From contig NZ_JH621254.1 of the NCBI RefSeq assembly GCF_000255455.1, positions 62,001-126,000 of the forward strand: a stretch of 64,000 bases of DNA, written 5' to 3'. The DNA comes from Aquimarina agarilytica ZC1. Lineage in GTDB: Bacteria; Bacteroidota; Bacteroidia; Flavobacteriales; Flavobacteriaceae. The translations under genes and the position numbers were made by a program. Shown piece after piece: positions 17,811 through 26,827 of the stretch. The notes under the pieces are model-generated. The model saw only the letters and a list, made by a program, of their open reading frames with translations, had not been told where the DNA came from and made no database searches. How positions within the stretch are numbered: position 1 is the stretch's first letter; the number at the start of each line of letters is the position of its first letter.

Positions 17811-18929
17811 TTATACTTTTTTAAGTACATCAAAAAGTTGCGCTACATTATTTGATCTGCGAATTTTACCTGTATTGGTTTCTATAAAATTTTCAAGAAA
17901 ATAAATTTCTTTTGGAACCTCATATTTATCCAACGTATCTAGGTTATTGATTTTAAAAAAATAAGTATCAATAGTATAGGCTTCATTTACATTTTCGATA
18001 ATTAGAATTAATTTCTCCCCCAATTTAGCATCTTCGCGCGAAGTGATAAAAAAACGTTCTCTAATTATTAGTTGTAGTTTTTTTTCAATTTGTTCGGGAT
18101 GTAATTTTACCCCTCCACTATTGATCACATTATCAAAACGACCTTTCCAAAAGAATTTTTTAAAGGTTAGCAAATCAACAATATCATTGGTTATAATAGT
18201 TTCAGTACTCAACATAGGAGCTTTTATTACCAAGCAATTTCGCTCATCAGTTGACAAAACTACTTGTGGTAAAGCTTTAAAGTAACAATCCTTATTTTCT
18301 TTCTTTTTTGAATTTACTCTACGTACAGCAACATGGGTTACTGTTTCGGTCATGCCATAGGTCTCATAAATTTTGGTGTGTAAGCCCTGTACAAGCACTA
18401 TTAAGTGTTCGGGTATAGCCCCGCCTCCGACAATTAACTTCTTTAATAAATGTAATCGATTTATAGAATTATCTAATTGCAAGGGTACCATAGCACAAAA
18501 ATCGTACTGTTTATACAAATCATCTAAAGGATTTGATTTTGGGGCTACTACATCCAATTTCCACCCTAAAACCATAGCGCGTACTAGCATCATTTTACCA
18601 GCAATATACTTTGCCGATAAACATAATAATGCATTTGACTCTTCGGGCATTTTAAAAAAAGTACCCGTAGCCTTAGCACTATTAATCATTTGATTTTTAT
18701 GAATTTCTATCTTTTTAGGAACACCTGTAGATCCAGAGGTTTTAACTTCAATAGTAGCGGAATCATCTAACCAATCTAATAAAAAATCACCAATTTCAAC
18801 TTCAAACTCCTCACCTGTTCTTACTAAATGATGCGCATAAGATTCTAACGTAATTTTAGAATACGATTTATTATTCAACAAAAAAGAGGGATGCAGATCT
18901 GGTGTTATAAATTTATCTTCAATAAACAT
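17811..18929 (-). CDS. menE: o-Succinylbenzoate-CoA ligase
   Basis: AMP-forming ligase activating o-succinylbenzoate in menaquinone synthesis. The phosphate loop is KTSGSTGVPKKIEI; YETYGMTETVTHVAVR is the acyl-adenylate motif; KFFWKGRFDNVINSGGVKLHPEQIE is the hinge region (shown in part); the catalytic-Lys region is TNTGKIRRSN. At 372 residues it is shorter than the usual ~450-490, as is common for Bacteroidota MenE. menC and menA lie upstream on the same strand, supporting the assignment. Confidence 0.88.
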   Translation of the reverse strand: MFIEDKFITPDLHPSFLLNNKSYSKITLESYAHHLVRTGEEFEVEIGDFLLDWLDDSATIEVKTSGSTGVPKKIEIHKNQMINSAKATGTFFKMPEESNALLCLSAKYIAGKMMLVRAMVLGWKLDVVAPKSNPLDDLYKQYDFCAMVPLQLDNSINRLHLLKKLIVGGGAIPEHLIVLVQGLHTKIYETYGMTETVTHVAVRRVNSKKKENKDCYFKALPQVVLSTDERNCLVIKAPMLSTETIITNDIVDLLTFKKFFWKGRFDNVINSGGVKLHPEQIEKKLQLIIRERFFITSREDAKLGEKLILIIENVNEAYTIDTYFFKINNLDTLDKYEVPKEIYFLENFIETNTGKIRRSNNVAQLFDVLKKV

Positions 18930-19031
18930 ATGTTAAAAATAGCTTTTGCAAATTTTATAATTGTGAAATTTGAAAAAAATTATTGTTATCAAAATGTAAA
19001 AACACTTAATTCTAACTATTTATCTGCATCT

Positions 19032-19943
19032 TTATAATTTTCCAAATAATTTGGTTTTCCAATTATTCCAATGATAACGTTTAGCAAAAACAAAAATGAA
19101 TATTGGATACAATACCAATACAGGAGTAAGTATTTCCAAACCTACCGAAGGTTCTGAGATATCTTTTAATACCGAATTGGTTTGCAATACGGACCAATCC
19201 GAGGTAACCAATAATGCAGTAACCAAATTATTTGCTGCATGGAAACCCAAGGCCAATTCCATACCTTCATCCATAAGCGTAATAACACCTAAAAACAAGC
19301 CAGTTCCAATGTAAAATACCATAGTGATGTATCCCAACTCTCTCACTTCAGGATTAGCCAAATGCATGGCTCCAAAAATGATTGAGGTTAATATTAAAGG
19401 AAAAAATCGATTATTTGAAAATTTAGCCAACCCTTGCATTAAATAGCCTCTAAAAATAAGTTCTTCAACACTGGTTTGAATAGGCAGTAATGCTACAGCT
19501 ATAACAAATAGCCCTAAAAATTTAGGTAAATTAAAATTCCATTCAAAATCTTGAGGAGATGCTTTATAACCTATAAATGTGGTTACACAGACAAATATTG
19601 CTAGTAATCCAAAAGAAAAAAAAGCGCGCTTCCAATCTATTTTTTTGCGACTTGTTACCAAGGTTACAAAATCCTGCTTGTGCACTTTTTTCACCACTAG
19701 GATAATCCCCAAAAGGGTGATTACAAACATTAATAACATTAAAAACAAGGTGGTGTTCGAATCAAAAATAAAATACAATTGATCCTGAACTGTATCTTGA
19801 AGTTCGTCCACCCCTAATTTAGCTACCCAAGCTAATGTAATTGGAGCCTGTCCTATAAAATAAAATGCTGCAATGATTATAAAACCTAAAATATACCTCC
19901 AAAATTCGGTTCTTGGAAAAGTTTTTACTTGTGTTAAAAACAT
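19032..19943 (-). CDS. CPBP-family intramembrane metalloprotease
   Basis: Membrane protein with about eight helices and the CPBP/Abi motifs: EELIFRGYLMQG (motif 1, Glu-Glu and Arg), FGAMHLAN (motif 2, His) and FHAANN (motif 3). The family includes CAAX-type proteases and bacteriocin self-immunity proteins; the substrate here is unknown. It lies between menE and menC on the same strand, in gaps of 102 and 89 bp. A link to isoprenoid metabolism is possible but unproven. Confidence 0.88.
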   Translation of the reverse strand: MFLTQVKTFPRTEFWRYILGFIIIAAFYFIGQAPITLAWVAKLGVDELQDTVQDQLYFIFDSNTTLFLMLLMFVITLLGIILVVKKVHKQDFVTLVTSRKKIDWKRAFFSFGLLAIFVCVTTFIGYKASPQDFEWNFNLPKFLGLFVIAVALLPIQTSVEELIFRGYLMQGLAKFSNNRFFPLILTSIIFGAMHLANPEVRELGYITMVFYIGTGLFLGVITLMDEGMELALGFHAANNLVTALLVTSDWSVLQTNSVLKDISEPSVGLEILTPVLVLYPIFIFVFAKRYHWNNWKTKLFGKL

Positions 19944-20032
19944 TATTTACTTGAAATTAAATTAGCTATTCCTTTGTATTAAAAATACCATTTTCACCAC
20001 AAAAAAGTTTCGAAAGAAACTTACTTTATACA

Positions 20033-21076
20033 CTAGTTATCAAGAATTGTTTGATCCCATGTTTTTTCGGTATCATAAAAAATAGTTCCATTTTTAACAG
20101 TTAATGGACTATCTATATTATTGGTATACAAGCCACCAGTTCCTAAACCTTGTGGTAATGAATTAGTAAGCGTATACGTAAATTGAGAAATCGCATTTAA
20201 GCCTACATTACTTTCCAAAGCGCTGGTAATCCACCAATCAATCATATGTGCTGTTGCAATAGAAATCCAATCCTTACTTCCTTTAAAACCTCCTACTAAG
20301 CTTGGCTTTAATATAATATACTGAGGCTTAATTTTTTCTATTAATTCTTGCTTAGCTTCCGTATCAAATACACCTATTAATTCCTCGTCTAAAGCAATTG
20401 GCAAAGGGGTTCTTAAACATAAATCGGACATTTTATCGTGTTGATTTACTGCAATAGGTTGCTCAATGCTATGTAATTTAAATTTGCTCAGTATTGCTAG
20501 CTTTTGTAAAGCTTCCGCTGAAGAAAAGGCGCCATTAGCATCTACTCTTATTTCAATTTCTTTTTCCGAAAATTGAGAGCGAATGAATTTCAATAACAAC
20601 ACTTCGGACTCAAAATCAATAGCACCTATTTTAAGTTTAATACAATTAAAACCTTGTTCAAGCTTTTCTAAAATTTGCTGTTTCATAAAATCCTTATCCC
20701 CCATCCAAACCAATCCATTTATCGAAATTGGAGCCTTACTTTTTGTAAAATCTGACGGAAATAATTCAAATGGAGTTTGAGCATTTAGTGATAAAAATGC
20801 TTGCTCAACACCAAATTGAATACTCGGAAATTCTCGTAATTCAGAATACAACTTATCCTTTCCTAAATGGATATGTTGACAAACCCATTGTAGCTTAGTT
20901 TCATAATCAGGTCGATCGTCAATACTCAAAGTTCTTAAAATACCACACTCCCCTATACCGATCTTAGCTTCTTGCGTAAGCTTAATAAACCAAGTCTCCT
21001 TTGTTTTTAATACCCCTCTGGAGGTACCACTAGGTCTTTTAAATTCTAATATGTGCTTAAAACAAGTTGCTTTCAT
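20033..21076 (-). CDS. menC: o-Succinylbenzoate synthase
   Basis: Enolase-superfamily dehydratase of menaquinone synthesis. N-terminal capping domain, then the barrel with Lys in CIKLKIG, metal ligands in IRVDANGAF (Asp), HSIEQPI (Glu) and IALDEELIG (Asp), and the second Lys in YIILKPSLVGGFKG. 347 residues. The next gene upstream is menA. Enolase-superfamily members can also be dipeptide epimerases, but the context favours MenC. Confidence 0.92.
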   Translation of the reverse strand: MKATCFKHILEFKRPSGTSRGVLKTKETWFIKLTQEAKIGIGECGILRTLSIDDRPDYETKLQWVCQHIHLGKDKLYSELREFPSIQFGVEQAFLSLNAQTPFELFPSDFTKSKAPISINGLVWMGDKDFMKQQILEKLEQGFNCIKLKIGAIDFESEVLLLKFIRSQFSEKEIEIRVDANGAFSSAEALQKLAILSKFKLHSIEQPIAVNQHDKMSDLCLRTPLPIALDEELIGVFDTEAKQELIEKIKPQYIILKPSLVGGFKGSKDWISIATAHMIDWWITSALESNVGLNAISQFTYTLTNSLPQGLGTGGLYTNNIDSPLTVKNGTIFYDTEKTWDQTILDN

Positions 21077-21105
21077 GTAATAAAAAGGGATCTAATTAAA
21101 CTAGA

Positions 21106-22017
21106 TTATGACCAAATTAATAGGCTTAAACTAAATAATAAGGCTAAACTAAAGGTAGTTAAAGCTACTTTTTTAAGTTCGGGATCTAATGTTACTGGAG
21201 CTGTTGTTTGTTGAACAAAACGCAAGTGTTTTATGAGTGGAGCAAAACAAACGATGTAAATCCAATGACTAATTTCGGTAGCTGTTAAAAAAGTATATAC
21301 TAGCATACTTAACATTGCAATGATCACTATACTGTAATGGTATTTTTTAGCTTTAGCAAAGCCCATACTAACTACAAGAGTATTTTTACCCACTTCTTGA
21401 TCATTTTCTCGATCTCGCATATTATTCAAATTAAGTACAGCGGTACTTAACAAGCCTATACTAATAGCGGGCATCCATAATGGCCAATAAATTTGTTTGG
21501 CGTATAAAAAATAACTTCCCATTACACTCAACAATCCAAAAAATAAAAACACAAAAATATCACCAAAACCACTATACCCATATGCAGATTTACCAACGGT
21601 ATATTTAATAGCTGCTGCAATAGAGGCCAAACCCAATACTACAAATAGTATGGAATAACCGATTTCGCTATTTTTAAACGCGGCATAAATTAGAATTAAG
21701 GCAGCTATCAGGGTAATTACAGCAGTTATTATGATTCCCTTTTTCATGGCGCTGATAGAAATAGCACCCGTTTGTAAAGCTCTTTTCGGACCTATACGAC
21801 CCTCATTATCTGTTCCTTTTACACCATCACCATAGTCATTTGCAAAATTAGATAACACTTGTAAACCTATAGTGGTTACAATAGCTCCAATAAAAATAGA
21901 TGTATTAAATAATCCTTGAAAAGCAGCTACAGCAGAACCTACAATAATTCCCGAAACCGAAAGCGGAAGCGTTCGTAATCGGGCTGCTTGTAACCAGGAT
22001 GTAATGTTTATGTTCAT
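21106..22017 (-). CDS. menA: 1,4-Dihydroxy-2-naphthoate polyprenyltransferase
   Basis: UbiA-superfamily membrane enzyme that attaches the isoprenoid tail to DHNA, giving demethylmenaquinone. The two Asp-rich motifs are visible: NFANDYGDGVKGTDNEGR and NNMRDRENDQEVGK, with about eight or nine helices in 303 residues. It is located upstream of menC on the same strand, 29 bp apart. Together with menE it supplies the quinone pool used by NDH-2. Confidence 0.95.
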   Translation of the reverse strand: MNINITSWLQAARLRTLPLSVSGIIVGSAVAAFQGLFNTSIFIGAIVTTIGLQVLSNFANDYGDGVKGTDNEGRIGPKRALQTGAISISAMKKGIIITAVITLIAALILIYAAFKNSEIGYSILFVVLGLASIAAAIKYTVGKSAYGYSGFGDIFVFLFFGLLSVMGSYFLYAKQIYWPLWMPAISIGLLSTAVLNLNNMRDRENDQEVGKNTLVVSMGFAKAKKYHYSIVIIAMLSMLVYTFLTATEISHWIYIVCFAPLIKHLRFVQQTTAPVTLDPELKKVALTTFSLALLFSLSLLIWS

Positions 22018-22098
22018 TTAGTTGTTGATTTTTGGCTTTTGGCAAATAATAAACGATACTCAATTAAGTATTTATTATAAATTACTTGTTGCTACTAA

Positions 22099-23103
22099 CT
22101 AATTTAATATCTGCACCAATAATTCTTTTAAAATATCACCTTGTGCTAAGGGGCTTGCCCCTACTCCTTTACTTTTAACATCAGCAGCTCTTATTTTTTC
22201 GATAATATAGCTCACTTTTCGCATGGGATAATTTCTGGCAGCTGAGATATAATCTTTTACAAAAAATTTATTCACCTTTAATTGCGAGGCAGCATAAGCT
22301 TCACTTTTGTCTGTTAAACCATGATACTGCATCACTTTAGAAAAGTAGCTAAACAATAAAGAAACTGTAACCACCAAAGGTTTTTCTTTGGGGTTTTGAG
22401 TAAAGTAGTTACAAATTCGATGTGCTTTAATAACATCCTTAGTGCCTAAGGCTTTGGTAAGTTCAAATACATTAAAATCCTTACTAATTCCAATATTTTG
22501 CTCAATAGCTTGAGGTGTAATAGTGGTTCCAGCTGGCAAAATGAGCTGAAGTTTTTCTAATTCATTATTAATTTTACCCAAATCTGTCCCTAAAAACTCA
22601 ACTAGCATATGTGCCGCTTTTGGATCAATACTAAAACCTTTCCCCGAAAGCACGCGTTGAATCCAATCTCCTACTTGATTTTCGTAAAGCTTTTTACTCT
22701 CAAAAACAAGTCCATTTTTTGCGATTATTTTAGTAATTTTTTTACGTTTATCTAACTTTTTATATTTATAACAAAAAACCAATACCGTAGTTGCTAAAGG
22801 GTTTTCGGCATAACTTTCCAGTTTATCAATGGATCTCGATAAATCCTGAGCTTCTTTAACAATAACCACCTGTCGTTCGGCCATCATCGGAAAGCGTTTT
22901 GCCATGGAAACAATATCTGGGACAGTAGTATCTTTTCCATAAACAATCGTTTGATTAAAATCACGTTCGTGTTCAGCTAAAATATTGTTTTGAATATACT
23001 CTGTAAGCCTGTCAATAAAATAGGGCTCATCCCCCATTAAAAAATAAATAGGTTTTATATTTCCAGCTTTAATATCGGTTATAATTCGTTTTGCTTCGTC
23101 CAC
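22099..23103 (-). CDS. holA: DNA polymerase III delta subunit
   Basis: Clamp-loader subunit that opens the beta clamp. The 334-residue protein has the N-terminal MGDEPYFIDRL motif, the P-loop-less AAA+ fold with ERQVVIVKEAQDL, an arginine/lysine-rich segment, LGTDLGKINNELEKL, and the C-terminal helical collar (ADVKSKGVGAS...DILKELLVQIL). It is divergent from the small PD-(D/E)xK gene, with only 73 bp between them. Confidence 0.92.
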   Translation of the reverse strand: MDEAKRIITDIKAGNIKPIYFLMGDEPYFIDRLTEYIQNNILAEHERDFNQTIVYGKDTTVPDIVSMAKRFPMMAERQVVIVKEAQDLSRSIDKLESYAENPLATTVLVFCYKYKKLDKRKKITKIIAKNGLVFESKKLYENQVGDWIQRVLSGKGFSIDPKAAHMLVEFLGTDLGKINNELEKLQLILPAGTTITPQAIEQNIGISKDFNVFELTKALGTKDVIKAHRICNYFTQNPKEKPLVVTVSLLFSYFSKVMQYHGLTDKSEAYAASQLKVNKFFVKDYISAARNYPMRKVSYIIEKIRAADVKSKGVGASPLAQGDILKELLVQILN

Positions 23104-23176
23104 GCTATTGATTAAAACACAAAAAACTTAAATTACTTTTAAAGTAAATGTGTGCTAAATTTACTATTATTACGGC

Positions 23177-23623
23177 ATGCAACAATTAACGTTTCCTGCC
23201 TATTCATTTCGAGTCAAAAGTAGCGAAAATAAAACTTCTATTTTTGATGTAGTACGTAAAAAATTCATTGTTTTAACCCCTGAAGAATGGGTACGCCAAC
23301 ATGTAGTTCATTTTTTAATAACAGATAAAAACTATCCATTATCACTTATTAATGTCGAAAAAGTGATCAAAGTAAATAGTACCATTAAACGCTATGATGT
23401 GGTTGTATACAATTCCGATGGAAGTATTCATTTATTAGTGGAATGTAAAGCTCCTAAAATTAAAATAACACAACAAGCTTTTGATCAAATTGCGCGTTAT
23501 AACCTTACCCTAAAAGGAAATTACCAAATGGTCACTAATGGTTTAACACATTATTATTGCCAAATCGATTATGAAAATGAAGCTTATCATTTTATCCCGG
23601 AACTTCCTGCTTTTAATTACTAA
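23177..23623 (+). CDS. Single-domain HsdR_N-type PD-(D/E)xK protein
   Basis: A 148-residue protein matching the N-terminal nuclease-fold domain of type I restriction enzymes (HSDR_N_2 family). The core is visible: EEWVRQH near the start, then RYDVVVYNSDGSIHLLVECKAPK with the catalytic-type Asp and Glu-x-Lys, and Gln-rich helix QQAFDQIARYN. No helicase, methylase or specificity gene is adjacent, so this is not a restriction system. In Bacteroidota such stand-alone proteins are common near holA. Function unknown; nuclease activity is possible. Confidence 0.82.
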   Translation: MQQLTFPAYSFRVKSSENKTSIFDVVRKKFIVLTPEEWVRQHVVHFLITDKNYPLSLINVEKVIKVNSTIKRYDVVVYNSDGSIHLLVECKAPKIKITQQAFDQIARYNLTLKGNYQMVTNGLTHYYCQIDYENEAYHFIPELPAFNY

Positions 23624-23634
23624 TTTTTTATAGT

Positions 23635-24057
23635 TTGATACTAATAAAAACGATTCCTGTCGAACTTACCTGGAATATAAGACATAGAGTAATGTGGCCT
23701 AACATGCCATTAGATTACGTTAAGTTGCCAAAGGATAAAAATGGAATACATTATGGATTATTTGTCGATTCTGAATTAATTGCTGTCCTATCATTATTCA
23801 TTATTCCAGATCAAAAAACAGCTCAGTTTAGAAAGTTTGCCACATTAAAAAATTACCAAGGAAAAGGTTATGGTTCTCAATTATTGAATTATGTTATTGG
23901 AGAAGCCAAAAACCAAAAAATAACAAAAATTTGGTGTAATGCAAGAATAGAAAAAATAGCATTTTATAAAAAATTTGGATTACAAGAGACAAAACATACA
24001 TTTGTTAAAAATAATATGTCATATGTAATTATGGAAAAACCATTTTTAACTCAATAA
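23635..24057 (+). CDS. GNAT-family N-acetyltransferase
   Basis: A 140-residue acetyltransferase. The acetyl-CoA loop lies at QFRKFATLKNYQGKGYGSQLL (abbreviated core: R-x2-Q-G-K-G-Y-G), with a family-typical C-terminal FYKKFGLQET. The coding frame begins with TTG at 23635; the first ATG (about 19 codons later) would remove the first beta-strand (ILIKTIPVELTWNIRHR), so TTG is preferred. The substrate is unknown. It follows the HsdR_N gene by 11 bp. Confidence 0.8.
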   Translation: MILIKTIPVELTWNIRHRVMWPNMPLDYVKLPKDKNGIHYGLFVDSELIAVLSLFIIPDQKTAQFRKFATLKNYQGKGYGSQLLNYVIGEAKNQKITKIWCNARIEKIAFYKKFGLQETKHTFVKNNMSYVIMEKPFLTQ

Positions 24058-24086
24058 CAAACATAAAAAATACTCAACAAATACTA

Positions 24087-25097
24087 ATGACAGCAGTCCC
24101 AAATACAAGTTTTTCCAATTTTGCCATTGTAATACTCAATTGGAATGGACAACAATTTTTATCACAATTTTTACCAAGTGTTATTCAACATAGTGAGGAC
24201 GCTACTATTTATGTCATAGACAATGCCTCCACTGATAATTCTGTAGTTTGGTTGACTGAAAATTATCCTGAAATAAAAATTGTATCACTAAAAGAAAACA
24301 AAGGCTATGCAGGAGGTTACCAAGAAGGACTTAAAGTAATACATGAAGATTTTTATTGCTTATTAAATAGTGATATTGAGGTAACTAAAAATTGGCTATT
24401 TTCCATAAAAAAGCTATTTGATTTAGATCAAAATATAGCTGCTATTCAACCAAAAATTTTAGATTACAAAAATCAAAACTACTTTGAATATGCAGGAGCT
24501 GGCGGAGGCTTTATGGATAAGTTTGGCTACCCCTATTGCCGAGGTAGAATTTTTGATAGCATTGAAAAGGATGAAGGTCAATATAATGATGAAATTCCTG
24601 TTTTTTGGGCTTCAGGAGCTTGTTTATTTATTCGGAAAAATAATTTTTGGGATGCCGGCGGTTTAGATGTTGACTATTTTGCACACCAAGAGGAAATTGA
24701 TTTATGTTGGCGACTTCATAACCAAGGCAAAAAGGTATTTTATACAGGGAAATCTCAGGTATTACATGTGGGTGGCGGTTCGCTATCCTACAATAACCCC
24801 AGAAAGACTTTTTTAAACTTTAGAAACTCTTTATTCACAATTCTAAAAAACCACAAAGGTGTTTCTGTAGTATATATCCTGTTTGTTCGTATGCTATTGG
24901 ATGGTGTTGCTGCATTGCGTTTTTTACTTCAAGGAAATTTAAAACAATGTTACACTATTTTTAAAGCACATCTTTCTTTTTACGTACATTTACCAGTATT
25001 ACTGAACAAAAGAAAAAAAATCCAAAAAAAAACGCGAAAATACTTTTCCAAGAGTATTGTTTTCGATTATTTTGTTAAAAAAAAACGTAATTATTAA
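24087..25097 (+). CDS. Family 2 glycosyltransferase
   Basis: A 336-residue GT-A enzyme: VILNWNGQQFL at the N-terminus, IDNASTDNSV, the nucleotide-sugar/metal site LLNSDIEVT, and WASGACLFIRK with the later DYFAHQEEIDLCWRLHNQG typical of rhamnosyl- or galactofuranosyl-type enzymes. A hydrophobic stretch follows (VVYILFVRMLLDGVAALRFLL) and the C-terminus is very basic, so it is probably membrane-associated. The acceptor is unknown; a surface glycan is likely. Confidence 0.9.
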   Translation: MTAVPNTSFSNFAIVILNWNGQQFLSQFLPSVIQHSEDATIYVIDNASTDNSVVWLTENYPEIKIVSLKENKGYAGGYQEGLKVIHEDFYCLLNSDIEVTKNWLFSIKKLFDLDQNIAAIQPKILDYKNQNYFEYAGAGGGFMDKFGYPYCRGRIFDSIEKDEGQYNDEIPVFWASGACLFIRKNNFWDAGGLDVDYFAHQEEIDLCWRLHNQGKKVFYTGKSQVLHVGGGSLSYNNPRKTFLNFRNSLFTILKNHKGVSVVYILFVRMLLDGVAALRFLLQGNLKQCYTIFKAHLSFYVHLPVLLNKRKKIQKKTRKYFSKSIVFDYFVKKKRNY

Positions 25098-25157
25098 TTC
25101 CGTTAGTCGTTATTATTATAGTGTTTCTATTTTTATAGAGAAATTAAAATCTTATTT

Positions 25158-26024
25158 ATGAAGAAATTGTTGATCATTGGAACATGTATCCCCTTACTGT
25201 TTTCATCATGTGTAGCTAAAAAGAAATTTGCTGAATTAGAGGCAAAACAGAAGCGTACCAAAGAATTATTGGATAAAGCAACTGTAAAATTGAATATATG
25301 TAATGAAGAAAAGGCGGCTGCTGATAGTTCATTGAAAGTGTACAAAGAAAAAGTTGACTTACTTAAAAACACAAACTCCTCACTTTTAAATAATGTAGGT
25401 GATTTGGCAACACTTTCTAAAAAAGAAGCTGAAAACTTAGAGCGCTCTTTGGAAAGTATTAAAGAAAAGGACATGCAGATTAAAACCATGCGTGATGCCA
25501 TAAACAAAAAAGACTCTGTTACTTTAGCTTTAGTAACCAGTCTAAAAGGTGCTTTAGGCAACTTAAATGACGAGGATATTGAAATAAATGTTGAAAAAGG
25601 TGTAGTTTTCATATCCATATCAGATAAACTATTATTTACAAGCGGAAGCTATAATGTTAGTAGTAAAGCAAAAGTTGTACTTGGTAAAGTAGCTAAAGTG
25701 GTAAATGATAAAAAGGATATTGACTTTATGGTTGAAGGTCATACCGATAATGTTCCCTATAAAAAAGGAGTATTACTTGATAACTGGGATTTAAGTGTTA
25801 AGCGTGCTACATCGGTAGTACGTGTACTTCAAAATCAGTTTAACGTAGATCCTGCCCGTATAACAGCTGCTGGTCGTAGTCACTATATTCCATTAAAGGA
25901 TAACACTACCAAAAGCAATAAAGCAGCTAACAGACGTACTCGAATTGTAGTACTACCAAAATTAGATCAGTTTTATGACATGATCGAAGATGGTATGAAA
26001 AAAGCTACTTCGGCTTCAAAGTAG
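25158..26024 (+). CDS. OmpA-family peptidoglycan-binding lipoprotein
   Basis: Lipobox LFSSC (Cys18) marks a lipoprotein. Residues ~25-125 form a charged coiled coil (AELEAKQKRTKELLDKA and following). Residues ~150-275 are an OmpA domain: FMVEGHTDNVPY, NWDLSVKRATSVVRVL and NRRTRIVVLP contact peptidoglycan diaminopimelate. It is likely to tether the outer membrane to the wall. It stands alone with its own terminator. Confidence 0.93.
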   Translation: MKKLLIIGTCIPLLFSSCVAKKKFAELEAKQKRTKELLDKATVKLNICNEEKAAADSSLKVYKEKVDLLKNTNSSLLNNVGDLATLSKKEAENLERSLESIKEKDMQIKTMRDAINKKDSVTLALVTSLKGALGNLNDEDIEINVEKGVVFISISDKLLFTSGSYNVSSKAKVVLGKVAKVVNDKKDIDFMVEGHTDNVPYKKGVLLDNWDLSVKRATSVVRVLQNQFNVDPARITAAGRSHYIPLKDNTTKSNKAANRRTRIVVLPKLDQFYDMIEDGMKKATSASK

Positions 26025-26049
26025 AAGTTTATTAAATAATAATTGTTTA

Positions 26050-26090
26050 AAAACTCTTTCAAATTAAAATTTGAAGGAGTTTTTTTTTAT
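26050..26090 (+). terminator. Rho-independent terminator after the OmpA lipoprotein gene
   Basis: AAACTCTTTCAAATT (26051-26065) pairs with AATTTGAAGGAGTTT (26069-26083), with one G-U pair and a 3-nt loop. An uninterrupted T-run follows. Confidence 0.92.
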
Positions 26091-26275
26091 TTGAACCCCA
26101 TGCATTTTAAAAGCAAATGTTGAGTGAATAAAGTTTATCTATTTTTAACAAGCTATTCATAACCTTATAATAAATTAGATAAATTTCACGTTCATGTATT
26201 GTTTATCAAGTAATTCCTAACTAAATTATCATAATTGTAGTCCAATGCTTTATCTAAGAATAAATTAATAATTCA

Positions 26276-26827
26276 ATGTTTGTTATTTCAAAAATAAAAT
26301 ATTTAGTCTTGTTTATTTTGTTTAGTGCATGTCAAACTAAAGTCACTAATTTGGATATTAATAATAAGGAACTAAGCTTAGTTAATGGTAAAATGCTCTA
26401 CAAAAAACAACCTTATACTGGAATGCTTTTTTCAAAAACAGATACTCTCATTATGTATAAAAGCACTTATGTAAATGGTAAAAAAGATGGAATTGAACAA
26501 AAGTTTTTTTTTAATGGGGATTTAGCAGAACAACGATTTTATACTCAAGGTAAAAAATCGGGAACGCACCGTGCATGGTGGAATAAAGATCAGCTAAAGT
26601 ATGAATATCACTTTGATAATAATGCTAATTACAACGGCATACTACACGAGTGGTATAGTAATGGACAGTTATTTAAAAAGTTTAACTATATAAATGGTAA
26701 AGAGGATGGGAAGCAAAAAATTTGGGATGCCACAGGAAGAATTAAAGCAAACTATACAGTAATCAATGGGGAACGCTTTGGATTAATTGAATCAAAAAAT
26801 TGTAAACCTATCACTAATGTTGAATAA
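26276..26827 (+). CDS. YwqK/MORN-repeat lipoprotein
   Basis: A 183-residue lipoprotein (LFSAC lipobox) built of YwqK/MORN-type repeats: YVNGKKDGIEQKFF, YTQGKKSGTHRAWW, YNGILHEWYSNGQLFKK, YINGKEDGKQKIW, VINGERFGL. Databases often call these toxin-antitoxin YwqK antitoxins, but no toxin is present here and it is exported. It overlaps the SCO gene by 11 bp, so the two are co-transcribed; a role as surface scaffold or in copper handling is only a guess from that link. Confidence 0.8.
   Translation: MFVISKIKYLVLFILFSACQTKVTNLDINNKELSLVNGKMLYKKQPYTGMLFSKTDTLIMYKSTYVNGKKDGIEQKFFFNGDLAEQRFYTQGKKSGTHRAWWNKDQLKYEYHFDNNANYNGILHEWYSNGQLFKKFNYINGKEDGKQKIWDATGRIKANYTVINGERFGLIESKNCKPITNVE

Noticed and set aside
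23177-23623. Type I restriction-modification system
   Set aside because: Only the N-terminal nuclease-type domain is present; no helicase, methylase or specificity gene lies nearby.
26276-26827. Toxin-antitoxin pair (YwqK label)
   Set aside because: The protein is a MORN/YwqK-repeat lipoprotein with a signal sequence and no toxin partner; the neighbour is an SCO protein.
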